From contig DASVCS010000034.1 in the NCBI GenBank assembly GCA_036381495.1, forward strand, positions 50,477 through 114,476: DNA of 64,000 nucleotides, read 5' to 3'. The position numbers and the translations under genes were made by a program. The DNA comes from DASVCS01 sp036381495. Its GTDB lineage: Bacteria > Gemmatimonadota > Gemmatimonadetes > Longimicrobiales > RSA9. Below are positions 1 through 7,670 of this stretch, one piece after another (within the stretch, counting starts at the first letter, position 1; every line of letters begins with the position of its first letter). The notes beneath the pieces were generated by a model. The model made no database searches. It was not told where the DNA came from and saw only the letters and a program-made list of their open reading frames with translations.

Positions 1-61
1 ACGGTTCAGGTTCCGTACCACGGGCCCCGCCGCCCCCCGGCCGCCCCCCGCTCCCCGTTCC

Positions 62-268
62 GTGCACGTACGCGTGCGCGAGCGCGTGCGCAATGTGTCC
101 GCGGCGCCCCCTCGCCGTTCGATCCCGTCAACATCAACGTGGAAACGGAGGCCTCCTTCGGGCGCCCCGCTCCAAGCGGCGCCGCCCCCTGCCGTCCCCG
201 AGCGCGCCCCGCACCTCCCGTAAACGTAAACGTTCCCGCTCCCGCTCCCGTTCCCGGCAGTTCCCGGC
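62..268 (+). repeat. Composite hexamer repeat, copy 1
   Basis: Intergenic repeat that fills the space before the first gene. It starts with a GTGCGC-rich module (62-92), continues with CGTTCGATCCC and a variant block at 127-165 containing GTCAACATCAACGTGG and the palindrome GGAGGCCTCC, and ends with the core module at 218-268: two GTAAAC units, then GTTCCC/GCTCCC units and the tail GGCAGTTCCCGG. The block at 127-165 matches 20545-20583 at 35 of 39 bases. The first 61 bases of the window are GC-rich sequence in which I see nothing else. Confidence 0.8.
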
Positions 269-294
269 GCCGAACTTGCACCGCCGGCCCCCCC

Positions 295-1236
295 ATGGAC
301 ACGCCATCGCTGATCGAGGCGCTCGAGCGGGCGGAGCGGGACCGCGAGCCGGTCGAGATCGAGGGGCTGCGGTTCACGAGCCTCGATCGCGTGGTCTGGC
401 CGCGGGCGCGGCTGACGAAGGGCGACCTCGTCCGCTACTACGTCCGCGTCGCCGACGTCATGCTCCGCTACATCGGGGACCGGCCGCTGATGCTCAAGCG
501 GTACCCTGGCGGGATCGACTCGTCGCCGGTGGTGCAGCAGCGCGTGACGCAGCCGGTGCCGGATGACGTGCGGACGGCGCGGGCGCCCACGGCAGCGGGC
601 GAGCGGGTCGAGCGCTACATCGGCGCACGGGCGACGCTGTTCTTCGCCGCGCAGATGGATGCCATCGAGATCCACGCGTGGCACTCCCGGATCGCGGCGC
701 CGAACCGGCCCGACTGGATCGTGCTGGATCTGGACCCGAGCCCCGGCGCCGGGTTTCGCAAGGTGGTGCGCATCGCGCGGGCGCTGCGCGAGCGGATCGA
801 GGCGCTGGGGCTCACGGCCGCGGTGAAGACGAGCGGCTCCCGGGGGCTGCACCTCCATGTGCCGACGGGCGGCGCGGTCTCGTACGACGAGGCGGCCGAG
901 CTGGCACGGCGCCTGGCCGAGCGCGTCGCGGAAGCCGAGCCGTCGTTCGCCACGGTTCGGCGAGCGGTCGACGAGCGGGGCTACCGCGTCTATATTGACC
1001 ACCTTCAGAACGCGCGCGGAAAGACGGCCGTCGCGCCGTACTCGTTGCGCGCCCGTCCGCGCGCGCCGGTGGCCATGCCGATCCGTTGGGAGGAAGTCGA
1101 TGATGCGCTCGATCCGCGGGAGTTCCGCCTGCCGGACGTCCCCGCGCGCCTGGCCGACGAGGGCGATGCGTGGGCCGAGGCGTTCCGCCGCCCCGCGGGC
1201 GACATCGAGCGCGCGCTCGAGCGGCTCCGCGCGTAG
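295..1236 (+). CDS. Stand-alone LigD-type DNA polymerase/primase domain protein
   Basis: A 313-residue protein of the archaeo-eukaryotic primase superfamily, equal to the polymerase domain of the bacterial end-joining ligase LigD. The family extends and fills DNA ends, preferring ribonucleotides, during Ku-dependent double-strand break repair. The catalytic acid pair is visible in VLDLDPSPGAGF (Asp143, Asp145), with a third acid at Asp235 in the DHLQN segment. Also typical are KTSGSRGLHLHVP and the NARGKTAVAPYSLRARP stretch. No ligase or 3'-phosphoesterase domain is attached and no ku gene lies nearby, so partners must be encoded elsewhere. The ATG at 295 starts the conserved homology. An in-frame start at 139 would put repeat sequence into the protein and was not chosen. 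No clear Shine-Dalgarno is present. Confidence 0.85.
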   Translation: MDTPSLIEALERAERDREPVEIEGLRFTSLDRVVWPRARLTKGDLVRYYVRVADVMLRYIGDRPLMLKRYPGGIDSSPVVQQRVTQPVPDDVRTARAPTAAGERVERYIGARATLFFAAQMDAIEIHAWHSRIAAPNRPDWIVLDLDPSPGAGFRKVVRIARALRERIEALGLTAAVKTSGSRGLHLHVPTGGAVSYDEAAELARRLAERVAEAEPSFATVRRAVDERGYRVYIDHLQNARGKTAVAPYSLRARPRAPVAMPIRWEEVDDALDPREFRLPDVPARLADEGDAWAEAFRRPAGDIERALERLRA

Positions 1237-1251
1237 CTCCCGTTCACTCGC

Positions 1252-1302
1252 CGGACCGGCGCACCCGTTCGCCGCGCGTGGCGCGCGCATCACCGGCCGG
1301 TC
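1252..1302 (+). terminator. Possible terminator hairpin after the LigD-type gene
   Basis: CGGACCGG (1252-1259) can pair with CCGGTCCG (1295-1302) around a 35-base GC-rich loop, starting 15 bases after the stop codon. There is no T tract. This is weak evidence in such GC-rich DNA. Confidence 0.25.
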
Positions 1303-1431
1303 CGCGCTTCCGCTTCGAGAGCCGCGTGTCGCGCGCCCGGCGCCGGCCCTCGGCCCGACAGCCGTCCCTCGCGCACCCGACCCGGAACACGAGTTGCACG
1401 CCACCATCGGGAGGGGAGCGGTCCCGCACCG

Positions 1432-1450
1432 GCGTGGATCGGATCCACGC
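1432..1450. promoter_or_regulatory. Perfect 19-bp palindrome upstream of the NADH dehydrogenase gene
   Basis: GCGTGGATCGGATCCACGC is a perfect dyad with nine-base arms around one central G. It sits about 70 bases before the likely start of the type II NADH dehydrogenase gene, a position expected for a repressor or activator operator. It does not look like the Rex consensus. The regulator is unknown. Confidence 0.5.
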
Positions 1451-1519
1451 GGCCGGACGCCCCCGTCCGCGGCGAGTCTGCGGACCGCGCGAATGCTGGC
1501 CGATTGGAGGGAGGCCCCC

Positions 1520-2683
1520 GTGGCACACGTCGTCTTTGTCGGCCTCGGGTTCGGAGGGTTGTACACACTGCGCCACCTGCTGAACGACCTGCCGGAAGGG
1601 ACGCGGATCACCGCGGTCGACCCGCGGGACCGCTTCGTCTTCACGCCGCTGCTCTACGAGTTCCTGGCCGATGAGCTCGAGCCCGACGTCGTCGCGCCAG
1701 CATTCGATACACTCCTGCCGGACGGCCCGGTCGACCGGATCCGCGCCGCCGCCAGGACGATCGACGTGCGCGGCCGGTCCATCGGCCTCGAAGACGGGCG
1801 CCGGATCTCCTTCGACACCCTCGTCCTCGCGCCGGGCTCGGTCCCCGCGTTCCACGGGGTGCCGGGATCGGTCGAGCACGCGTTCCCCTTCTACTCGTTC
1901 GAGGATGCCGACCGCCTCCGGACCGCGCTCCAGATGCGCGAATGGGCGCGCGGCGGCCAGCCCGCATGCGTCGTCGGCGGCGGCGTGGTCGGCATCGAAC
2001 TCGCCTTCACCCTCGCCGAGATCCTCGCCGCGCAGGACCAGCCGCCGCGCGGCACGCGCGTGGTCGTGCTCGAAGCCATGGACGACATCCTGCGCGGCCT
2101 CTCCGACGGCCTGCGCCGCATGGCGTGGCGGAAGCTCCACGAGGCCGGCATCGAGGTCCGCACCTCGGTGCGCGTCCTCGAAGTCGATGACCGCGGCGTC
2201 GCGTTCCGGAACGGTGGCATGCAGCGCTTCGACGCCGCCGTGGTCGCCTGGGCGGCCGGGATCCAGCCCAATCCGCTGCTCGCGCAGTTGCCGGCCGAAG
2301 CCGGCGGCCGCCACGGCGTCCGCTGCGAGCAGACGCTTCAGCTCCCCGGCTTCCCCAACGTCTTCATCCTCGGCGACGCGATCAGCTACCCCGGCCGCGC
2401 CGTCGGTGCGCCGCTGCCGGACACGGCGCAGGCCGCCGTCCAGCAGGTCGACGTCGCCGCGGCCAACATCGCCGAGTGGCTCCGCGGCGGCCTGCCACGC
2501 GAGCGCTACCGCTACGGTCATCTCGGCGATTTCCTCCGCCTCGGCCGCGGCGAGGCCATTGCCGACATCAAGGGCGTGGTCCTGGATGGCGGTGCGGCCG
2601 CGCTCGCCCGCCGGGCGGCCTACCTGTTCCGGCTCCCCGCGTGGGCGATCCGGACGTCCGCCATCCGGCAATGGCTCGGGTGA
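1520..2683 (+). CDS. ndh: Type II NADH dehydrogenase (NDH-2-like flavoprotein)
   Basis: A 387-residue FAD-dependent pyridine-nucleotide oxidoreductase that probably passes electrons from NADH to the quinone pool at the inner face of the membrane without pumping protons. The FAD-binding GLGFGGLYTLRHL motif lies at the N terminus, the second dinucleotide fold (VVGGGVVGIELAF) near residue 150, and the FAD-contacting NVFILGDAI near residue 283. The protein ends in a short hydrophobic/basic tail, as in NDH-2 proteins. I chose GTG 1520 because GGAGGGAGG lies just upstream at good spacing; an ATG at 1493 is an alternative. Its stop overlaps the start of trpS. A sulfide:quinone reductase-like role cannot be excluded, but I see no conserved cysteine pair. 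Confidence 0.8.
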   Translation: MAHVVFVGLGFGGLYTLRHLLNDLPEGTRITAVDPRDRFVFTPLLYEFLADELEPDVVAPAFDTLLPDGPVDRIRAAARTIDVRGRSIGLEDGRRISFDTLVLAPGSVPAFHGVPGSVEHAFPFYSFEDADRLRTALQMREWARGGQPACVVGGGVVGIELAFTLAEILAAQDQPPRGTRVVVLEAMDDILRGLSDGLRRMAWRKLHEAGIEVRTSVRVLEVDDRGVAFRNGGMQRFDAAVVAWAAGIQPNPLLAQLPAEAGGRHGVRCEQTLQLPGFPNVFILGDAISYPGRAVGAPLPDTAQAAVQQVDVAAANIAEWLRGGLPRERYRYGHLGDFLRLGRGEAIADIKGVVLDGGAAALARRAAYLFRLPAWAIRTSAIRQWLG

Positions 2684-3714
2684 GCCCGCAGGAAGCGCCG
2701 GCCGCTCGCCCCCGCATCCTGACCGGTGACCGGCCGACCGGCCGCCTCCATCTCGGGCACTGGGTGGGCAGCATCGCCAACCGCGTGCGGCTCCAGGAGA
2801 CGTACGACTGCTTCTTCATCATCGCGGACCTCCACACGCTGACCACGCGCCCGGAGAAGGCGTCGATCGCGGAGATCCCCGAGAACATCCGGCAGATGGT
2901 CCTCGATTACCTCGCCGTCGGCATCGATCCCGAACGGAGCACGCTCTTCGTGCAGTCCGCCGTGCCCGAGGTCGCCATGCTGAACCTCCTGCTCGGGATG
3001 CTGGTCTCGCTGCCGCGGCTCGAGCGGATCCCGTCGATCAAGGAGATGGCCGATGCCGCGCACCTCGAGGCCCTGCCCTACGGGCTCGTCGGCTACCCCG
3101 TGCTCCAGGCCGCCGACATCCTGCTCGCGCGCGCCGACCTGGTCCCGGTCGGCCGCGACAACCTCCCGCACGTCGAGCTGGCCCGCGAACTCGCCCGCCG
3201 CTTCAACCACATGTACGGCCCGGTCTTCCCCGAGCCGGACCCGCTCCTGAGCGACGTCGCCGTCCTCCCCGGCATTTACGGCGAGCGCAAGATGTCGAAG
3301 TCGCTCGGCAACGCCATCCTGCTCTCCGACCCGCCCGACGAGGTCCGCCGCCGGGTCATGCAGATGTACACCGATCCCGAGCGCGTCCGTGCGGACATCC
3401 CCGGCCGCGTCGAGGGGAACCCGGTCTTCATCTACCACGACATCTTCAACCCGGACCGCGCGGAGGTCGAGGATTTGAAGGAGCGCTACCGCCAGGGTCG
3501 CGTCGGCGACGTCGAGGTCAAGCGCAAGCTGGCGCGCGCGCTGAACGCGTTCCTCGAGCCGATCCGAGAACGCCGCGCCCGCGCGGAGGCGCACCCCGGC
3601 CGGATCGACGAGATCCTGCACGAGGGCAACCGCCGCATGCGCGACGTGGCGCGCCAGACCCTGGCGCTTGTCCGTGAAGCGATGGGCTTGACGTACTTCG
3701 GTTCGGGCGGCTGA
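2671..3714 (+). CDS. trpS: Tryptophan--tRNA ligase
   Basis: A 347-residue class I aminoacyl-tRNA synthetase that charges tRNA-Trp with tryptophan. The two class I signatures are clear: HLGH (HIGH type) near residue 27 in the GDRPTGRLHLGHWVGS segment, and KMSKS near residue 206. Length fits bacterial TrpS, including the C-terminal helical domain. The start overlaps the end of the NADH dehydrogenase gene: ATG 2671 gives a 13-base overlap, and GTG 2680 would give a GTGA stop-start overlap. Either implies translational coupling of two functionally unrelated genes. No tryptophan-responsive leader is visible. Confidence 0.97.
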   Translation: MARVSPQEAPAARPRILTGDRPTGRLHLGHWVGSIANRVRLQETYDCFFIIADLHTLTTRPEKASIAEIPENIRQMVLDYLAVGIDPERSTLFVQSAVPEVAMLNLLLGMLVSLPRLERIPSIKEMADAAHLEALPYGLVGYPVLQAADILLARADLVPVGRDNLPHVELARELARRFNHMYGPVFPEPDPLLSDVAVLPGIYGERKMSKSLGNAILLSDPPDEVRRRVMQMYTDPERVRADIPGRVEGNPVFIYHDIFNPDRAEVEDLKERYRQGRVGDVEVKRKLARALNAFLEPIRERRARAEAHPGRIDEILHEGNRRMRDVARQTLALVREAMGLTYFGSGG

Positions 3715-3740
3715 CGGCGCCAAGCCGTGCGCGGCCGCCT

Positions 3741-3787
3741 GCCCCCGCCCCGTAACCGTGGACGTTGCCGTTCCCGGCTGGTTCCAG
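3741..3787 (+). repeat. Degenerate copy of the composite hexamer repeat
   Basis: CCCCGTAACCGTGGACGTTG followed by CCGTTCCCGG and GGTTCCAGCC resembles the core module (GTAAAC, GTTCCC, tail) but with several changes. It lies between trpS and the promoter of the next gene. Confidence 0.45.
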
Positions 3788-3812
3788 CCCCAGCCGCAGC
3801 GCTGCCATCCGT

Positions 3813-3841
3813 TTGACATGCGCTCCCGGCGGACCTATGCT
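3813..3841 (+). promoter_or_regulatory. Sigma-70-type promoter, probably leaderless
   Basis: TTGACA (3813-3818), a 17-base spacer and TATGCT (3836-3841). The ATG at 3849 comes seven bases after the -10 box, so transcription should begin at or within a base of the start codon. No Shine-Dalgarno is present. Confidence 0.7.
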
Positions 3842-3848
3842 TCGAACC

Positions 3849-4181
3849 ATGTCTACAGGACGGGACGTGTCGCGACGCACGCTGGCGTTCACGCTGGTGC
3901 TGCTGATCGCGTCGCTGAACATCGCGGTGCCCCTGCTCGACCGTCAGCAAGGGCATGCCGTGCCCGCCTTCACGGCGCCGGGCGGGGACGCCGGTTGCGT
4001 CCTCGGTCACGACCACGGCATCTGCACGCAATACGGCGCGAACCCGTGGGTGTCGAGCAGCGCGCCGCAGGCGCGCGAGCGGCCCGAGATCCACATCCCC
4101 GTCGTCGTCGCGGCCGCGCGTCTCTCGCCCCGACTCGTCCTCTTCTCCCGCCCGCAGTCCAGAGCCCCTCCGTCCCGCTGA
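3849..4181 (+). CDS. Small Cys/His-containing exported or membrane protein of unknown function
   Basis: A 110-residue protein I do not recognise. A hydrophobic segment (LAFTLVLLIASLNIAVPLL, about residues 13-31) acts as signal peptide or membrane anchor. It is followed by a potential metal-binding stretch with two cysteines and two histidines, GCVLGHDHGICTQYGANPW (about residues 49-67). A second hydrophobic stretch lies near residue 85. The gene stands first in a cluster with a porin-like protein, ZnuA and ZnuB, so a role in metal sensing, binding or delivery is a reasonable inference. It is preceded by a strong promoter and is probably translated from a leaderless mRNA. Codon use matches the neighbours. 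Confidence 0.6.
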   Translation: MSTGRDVSRRTLAFTLVLLIASLNIAVPLLDRQQGHAVPAFTAPGGDAGCVLGHDHGICTQYGANPWVSSSAPQARERPEIHIPVVVAAARLSPRLVLFSRPQSRAPPSR

Positions 4182-4287
4182 ATCCGGTCTGATCCGAGGA
4201 GGCGGGTCTGTCGCGCCATCCGCGCCGGCAAGGGGCGGTCGCGCGCGGTTTCGCACATATTCACAACGCAGGACGGAGTTCACCCCG

Positions 4288-5658
4288 ATGAAGAAACGGA
4301 TCGGAGGCGGTCGTCGTCGCCTTACCGTCCCCCCCTGCACGCTGGCCGCGGCCGCGTTCTTTCTGGCCGTGACGCCTACGGCCGGCCGCGCACAGGAGCC
4401 GGCCCACACGGATTCGTTGCGGCTCGAAGTGGCACGGCTGCGCGCACGGCTCGATAGTCTGATGCGAGTCGTGGAACGCCTCGAGGCGGCGCAGAAGGCG
4501 ATGCCCACACCCGCCGACACCGCGCCGGCCGATCCACTGGCCGCGCTTCGCGCCGCCGCGGCGGCCGCGGCGGGCGCCACACCCGATACGACGGCGACGG
4601 CCGCCGCGCCTGTCCCGGCCGCCACGCCGAGCGCCGCCGGGCCGAGCTCGCTCAGCGCGCTCAACCCCGAGGTGACGGTGACCGGCGACTTCCTCGCCGT
4701 CGTCGATGCCGATGATCCCGATGCCGACAACTTCGTCGCGCGGGAGTTCGAGCTGTCGCTCCAGTCGAACCTCGACCCGTACTCGCGGGCCAAGGTCTTC
4801 ATTGCGCGGCACACGCCGGGCGGCGAGATCGTGCCGTTCGAGACCGGCGCCGAGGAAGAGCCCGAGATCGAGGTGGAGGAGGGGTACGTCGAGTGGCTCA
4901 ACCTCCCCTACGGCATCGGCCTCACGCTCGGGCGGTTCCGCCAGAAGTTCGGGCAACTCAACCGCTGGCACTCGCATGCGTTGCCCGGCCAGCAGCTTCC
5001 GCTGCCGTACCTCGCCTTCTTCGGTGAAGAGGGGCTCGCGCAAACGGGCGCATCGATCCACTGGCTCGCACCCGTCTACGGCTTCGGCACTTACGAGGTC
5101 TGGCTCGAACTCGCCCGGAGCGGCAACGAGATGCTGTTCGGCGAGTCTCGCGACCTGAGCGTGCTCGGCCACCTCAACGCGTTCTACGACCTGGGCCGCG
5201 CGACCTACTTCGAGCTGGGCGTCAGCGGCATGACCGGGCCGAGCGCCGTGGGCGCGGGCTTCGACCGGACCCGCCTCGCGGGCGTGGACTTCGCGCTCGA
5301 TTGGCGCCCGCCGCAGCAGGGCCGCTATCGCGGGGCCACGCTCCGTGGCGGCGCGGTCCTCGGCCGCGTCGCGCGGCCGCTCGAGCCCGAGCCCGAAAGC
5401 GCCTTCGGCGCCTTCGCCATCGGCGAGTACAAGCTGAACCGGCGATGGACCCTCGGCGCGCGCTACGAGTACACCGAAGACCCGCTCGCCCCGGACCGGC
5501 ACGCCTGGCTCACCGCACCGACACTCACGTGGTGGCAGAGCGAGTTCGTCCGGATCCGCGCCGAGTTCGACTACCTGCGCCGCCCCGAGGGGATCCTCCG
5601 CCAGTTCGTCATTCAGACGACCGTGGCGATGGGGCCGCACAAGCACGAGACCTACTGA
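4288..5658 (+). CDS. Outer-membrane porin-like protein of the metal-uptake cluster
   Basis: A 456-residue exported protein. A basic N terminus and hydrophobic core ending in GRAQ form a signal peptide. A short coiled-coil follows (LRLEVARLRARLDSLMRVVERLEAAQKA), then an Ala/Pro/Thr-rich linker, then a beta-rich domain with alternating polar and aromatic residues and repeated strand-like segments (FVAREFELSLQSNL, GIGLTLGRFRQKFGQLNRWH) to the C terminus. This architecture suits an outer-membrane barrel with a periplasmic N-terminal coil, as in OprO/OprP-type or SLH-lacking porins. It lies 15 bases before znuA, so passage of metal ions or complexes across the outer membrane is likely. The end (GPHKHETY) has two more histidines. 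Family assignment is by architecture only. Confidence 0.7.
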   Translation: MKKRIGGGRRRLTVPPCTLAAAAFFLAVTPTAGRAQEPAHTDSLRLEVARLRARLDSLMRVVERLEAAQKAMPTPADTAPADPLAALRAAAAAAAGATPDTTATAAAPVPAATPSAAGPSSLSALNPEVTVTGDFLAVVDADDPDADNFVAREFELSLQSNLDPYSRAKVFIARHTPGGEIVPFETGAEEEPEIEVEEGYVEWLNLPYGIGLTLGRFRQKFGQLNRWHSHALPGQQLPLPYLAFFGEEGLAQTGASIHWLAPVYGFGTYEVWLELARSGNEMLFGESRDLSVLGHLNAFYDLGRATYFELGVSGMTGPSAVGAGFDRTRLAGVDFALDWRPPQQGRYRGATLRGGAVLGRVARPLEPEPESAFGAFAIGEYKLNRRWTLGARYEYTEDPLAPDRHAWLTAPTLTWWQSEFVRIRAEFDYLRRPEGILRQFVIQTTVAMGPHKHETY

Positions 5659-5673
5659 CGTCCTGGAGGCAAG

Positions 5674-6759
5674 ATGCTGAACTCCACGTTCCTCGTCGCG
5701 CTCACCGCCGCGCGCCTGGTCGCGGCGCCCGGCGCGCCCGTGGCGGACCCCGGCATCGCGCCGCCGCGCACGCCGACGACGACTCGCGCGCCGGTCCGCG
5801 TCGTGGCGACGCTCCCCGTCTACGCCGAGATCGCCCGCGAGATCGGCGGCACCGAGGTCCAGGTGGTCGCGATCGCCGACCCCGCGGAGGATGCGCACTT
5901 CGTCCGGCCGAAGCCCAGCTTCGCGCTCGAAATCCGGCGCGCCGATGCGTTCATCACCACCGGCCTCGACCTCGAGCTGTGGGTCCCCGCCCTCCTCTCG
6001 AAGGCGGGCAACGCCCGCGTCGGCCCCGGCGCGCCCGGCCACATCATCGCCCATACGGGGATCACGCTCCTCGACGTCCCGAGCAGCGTGGACCGCGCCG
6101 CCGGCGACATCCACATCTACGGCAACCCGCACATCTATACCGACCCGCTGAACGCGATCCAGATCGCGCGCAACATCGCCGAGGGGCTGAAGCGCGTCGC
6201 ACCCGACCGCGCGGCCGCCTTCGACCGCGGGCTCGCCGCCTTCACCGACCAGATCCACCGCCGCCTCTTCGGCGATCGCCTGGTCGACATGCTCCAGGGC
6301 GAGACGCTCGAACGCCTCGCCCGCTCCGGGAAGCTCTTCTCCTTCCTCTCGAGCCAGGCGTATGAGGGCAAACCCCTCACCCAGTACCTCGGCGGCTGGC
6401 TCGCCGCCGCCGAGCCCTTCCGCGGCAAGAAGATCATCTGCTACCACAAGGACTGGGCCTACTTCGAGCAACGCTTCGACGTCACGTGCGCCGAATACGT
6501 CGAGGCCAAGCCGGGCATCCCGCCCACGCCCGGCCACGTCGCACGCCTCATCCGCATGATGCAGGACCAGGGCATCCGGGTGCTCCTCTCGCCCAACTAC
6601 TACGACCGCTCGAAGAGCGAGGTCGTGACCGACCGCGTGGGCGGCACTGCCGTGATCGTGCCGATGCAACCCGGGGGCGACACCGGCGTCCAGACCTACT
6701 TCGACCTGGTCGACACCTGGGTCACCTCGCTCGCGAACGCATTCCGGCAGAGCTCGTAA
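5674..6759 (+). CDS. znuA: Zinc/manganese ABC transporter substrate-binding protein (ZnuA-like)
   Basis: A 361-residue periplasmic cluster-9 solute-binding protein. It has an N-terminal signal sequence, then the domain starting VRVVATLPVYAEIAREIGG. The expected metal-ligand regions are present: DPAEDAHFVRPKPS (His near 74), HIYGNPHIYTDP (His near 146 and 153), YHKDWAYFEQRF, and PTPGH further on. It lacks a long His-rich loop between the first two ligands, so zinc versus manganese cannot be decided from sequence alone. A good ribosome site (CTGGAGG) precedes the ATG, 15 bases after the porin-like gene. It is followed 27 bases later by the permease gene. Confidence 0.88.
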   Translation: MLNSTFLVALTAARLVAAPGAPVADPGIAPPRTPTTTRAPVRVVATLPVYAEIAREIGGTEVQVVAIADPAEDAHFVRPKPSFALEIRRADAFITTGLDLELWVPALLSKAGNARVGPGAPGHIIAHTGITLLDVPSSVDRAAGDIHIYGNPHIYTDPLNAIQIARNIAEGLKRVAPDRAAAFDRGLAAFTDQIHRRLFGDRLVDMLQGETLERLARSGKLFSFLSSQAYEGKPLTQYLGGWLAAAEPFRGKKIICYHKDWAYFEQRFDVTCAEYVEAKPGIPPTPGHVARLIRMMQDQGIRVLLSPNYYDRSKSEVVTDRVGGTAVIVPMQPGGDTGVQTYFDLVDTWVTSLANAFRQSS

Positions 6760-6786
6760 CCTCCGCCCGAACGAAAGGGAGTTCCC

Positions 6787-7647
6787 ATGCTCGACCTCAT
6801 GCTCGCACCCCTCGCCGCGGCGCTCGTGATCCTCGCGATCAACGCCTACTTCGGCCTCCACATCATCCGGCGCGGCGTCATCTTCGTCGATCTCGCCTTC
6901 GCACAGGTCGCCGCCCTCGGCGGCACCGCCGCTCTCCTCATGGGCGCCGACCCCGGCTCGCCGATGTCGTACCTCTTCACCTTCGCCGCCACGCTCCTCG
7001 GTGCGCTCATCTTCAGTCTCACCCGCCTCGAAGAGTCGCCCGTCCCGCAGGAGGCCATCATCGGCATCACCTACGTCGTCGCCTCCGCCGCGGTCATCCT
7101 CCTCTCCGGCTTCACCGCCGAGGGCGCCGAGCACATCAAGGAGACACTCACCGGTTCGCTGCTCTGGGTCACCTGGCCGACGGTCGGCCGCATCGCGGCC
7201 GCATACCTCGTCATCGGCCTCTTCCACTTCGTGCTGCGACGCCGCATGCACGACATCAGCTTCCATCCCGAGCGCGTTCGACACATTCGCCGCTGGGATT
7301 TCATCTTCTACTTCACGTTCGGCATCGCGATCACTTTTTCGGTCAACCTCGCGGGCGTACTCCTCATCTTCAGCACGCTCGTGATCCCGGCGACCATCGC
7401 GTTCCTGTTCCTCAGCGGGTTCGGCCCGGCGCTCCTCCTCGCATGGGCTTCCGGCGCGGTGGCCGTCATCGCCGGGCTGCTCTCGTCCTTCTACTGGGAC
7501 ATCGCGACCGGCCCCGTCCTGGTCTGCGCGTTCGGTCTCATCCTCATCCTCGCCGCCGCCGTCCGCGCCGCCTTCCCGACCGGCGGCGCGACGCGCACCG
7601 CCGATCGCGCCGAACGCATCGAGGCGATGCCCGCCATGGACGGCTGA
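6787..7647 (+). CDS. znuB: Zinc/manganese ABC transporter permease (ZnuB-like)
   Basis: A 286-residue inner-membrane permease of the ABC-3 family with about eight hydrophobic segments. The characteristic first part (NAYFGLHIIRRGVIFVDLAFAQVAALGG) and the VLLIFSTLVIPATIAFL segment are clear. It should form the channel for the metal delivered by the ZnuA-like protein. AAAGGGAG precedes the ATG. No ATP-binding ZnuC gene follows; the next gene is convergent after 23 bases. The C terminus is a short polar tail. The ATPase must be encoded elsewhere or be shared. Confidence 0.9.
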   Translation: MLDLMLAPLAAALVILAINAYFGLHIIRRGVIFVDLAFAQVAALGGTAALLMGADPGSPMSYLFTFAATLLGALIFSLTRLEESPVPQEAIIGITYVVASAAVILLSGFTAEGAEHIKETLTGSLLWVTWPTVGRIAAAYLVIGLFHFVLRRRMHDISFHPERVRHIRRWDFIFYFTFGIAITFSVNLAGVLLIFSTLVIPATIAFLFLSGFGPALLLAWASGAVAVIAGLLSSFYWDIATGPVLVCAFGLILILAAAVRAAFPTGGATRTADRAERIEAMPAMDG

Positions 7648-7670
7648 GCCGCGCCGGCGCCCCGATCACA

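Noticed and set aside
62..268. Dipeptide-repeat proteins read from the hexamer repeats
   Set aside because: The repeats stay open in all frames because of their unit length; there are no ribosome sites or homologies.
857..1519. Upstream extension of the NADH dehydrogenase frame to 857
   Set aside because: The extra part is noise overlapping the LigD-type gene; the GTG at 1520 has a strong ribosome site.
4261..7284. A 1,007-codon open frame on the minus strand opposite the porin, znuA and znuB
   Set aside because: Typical shadow frame of GC-rich genes; its protein is Asp/Glu/Arg/Val noise while the other strand has clear homology and ribosome sites.
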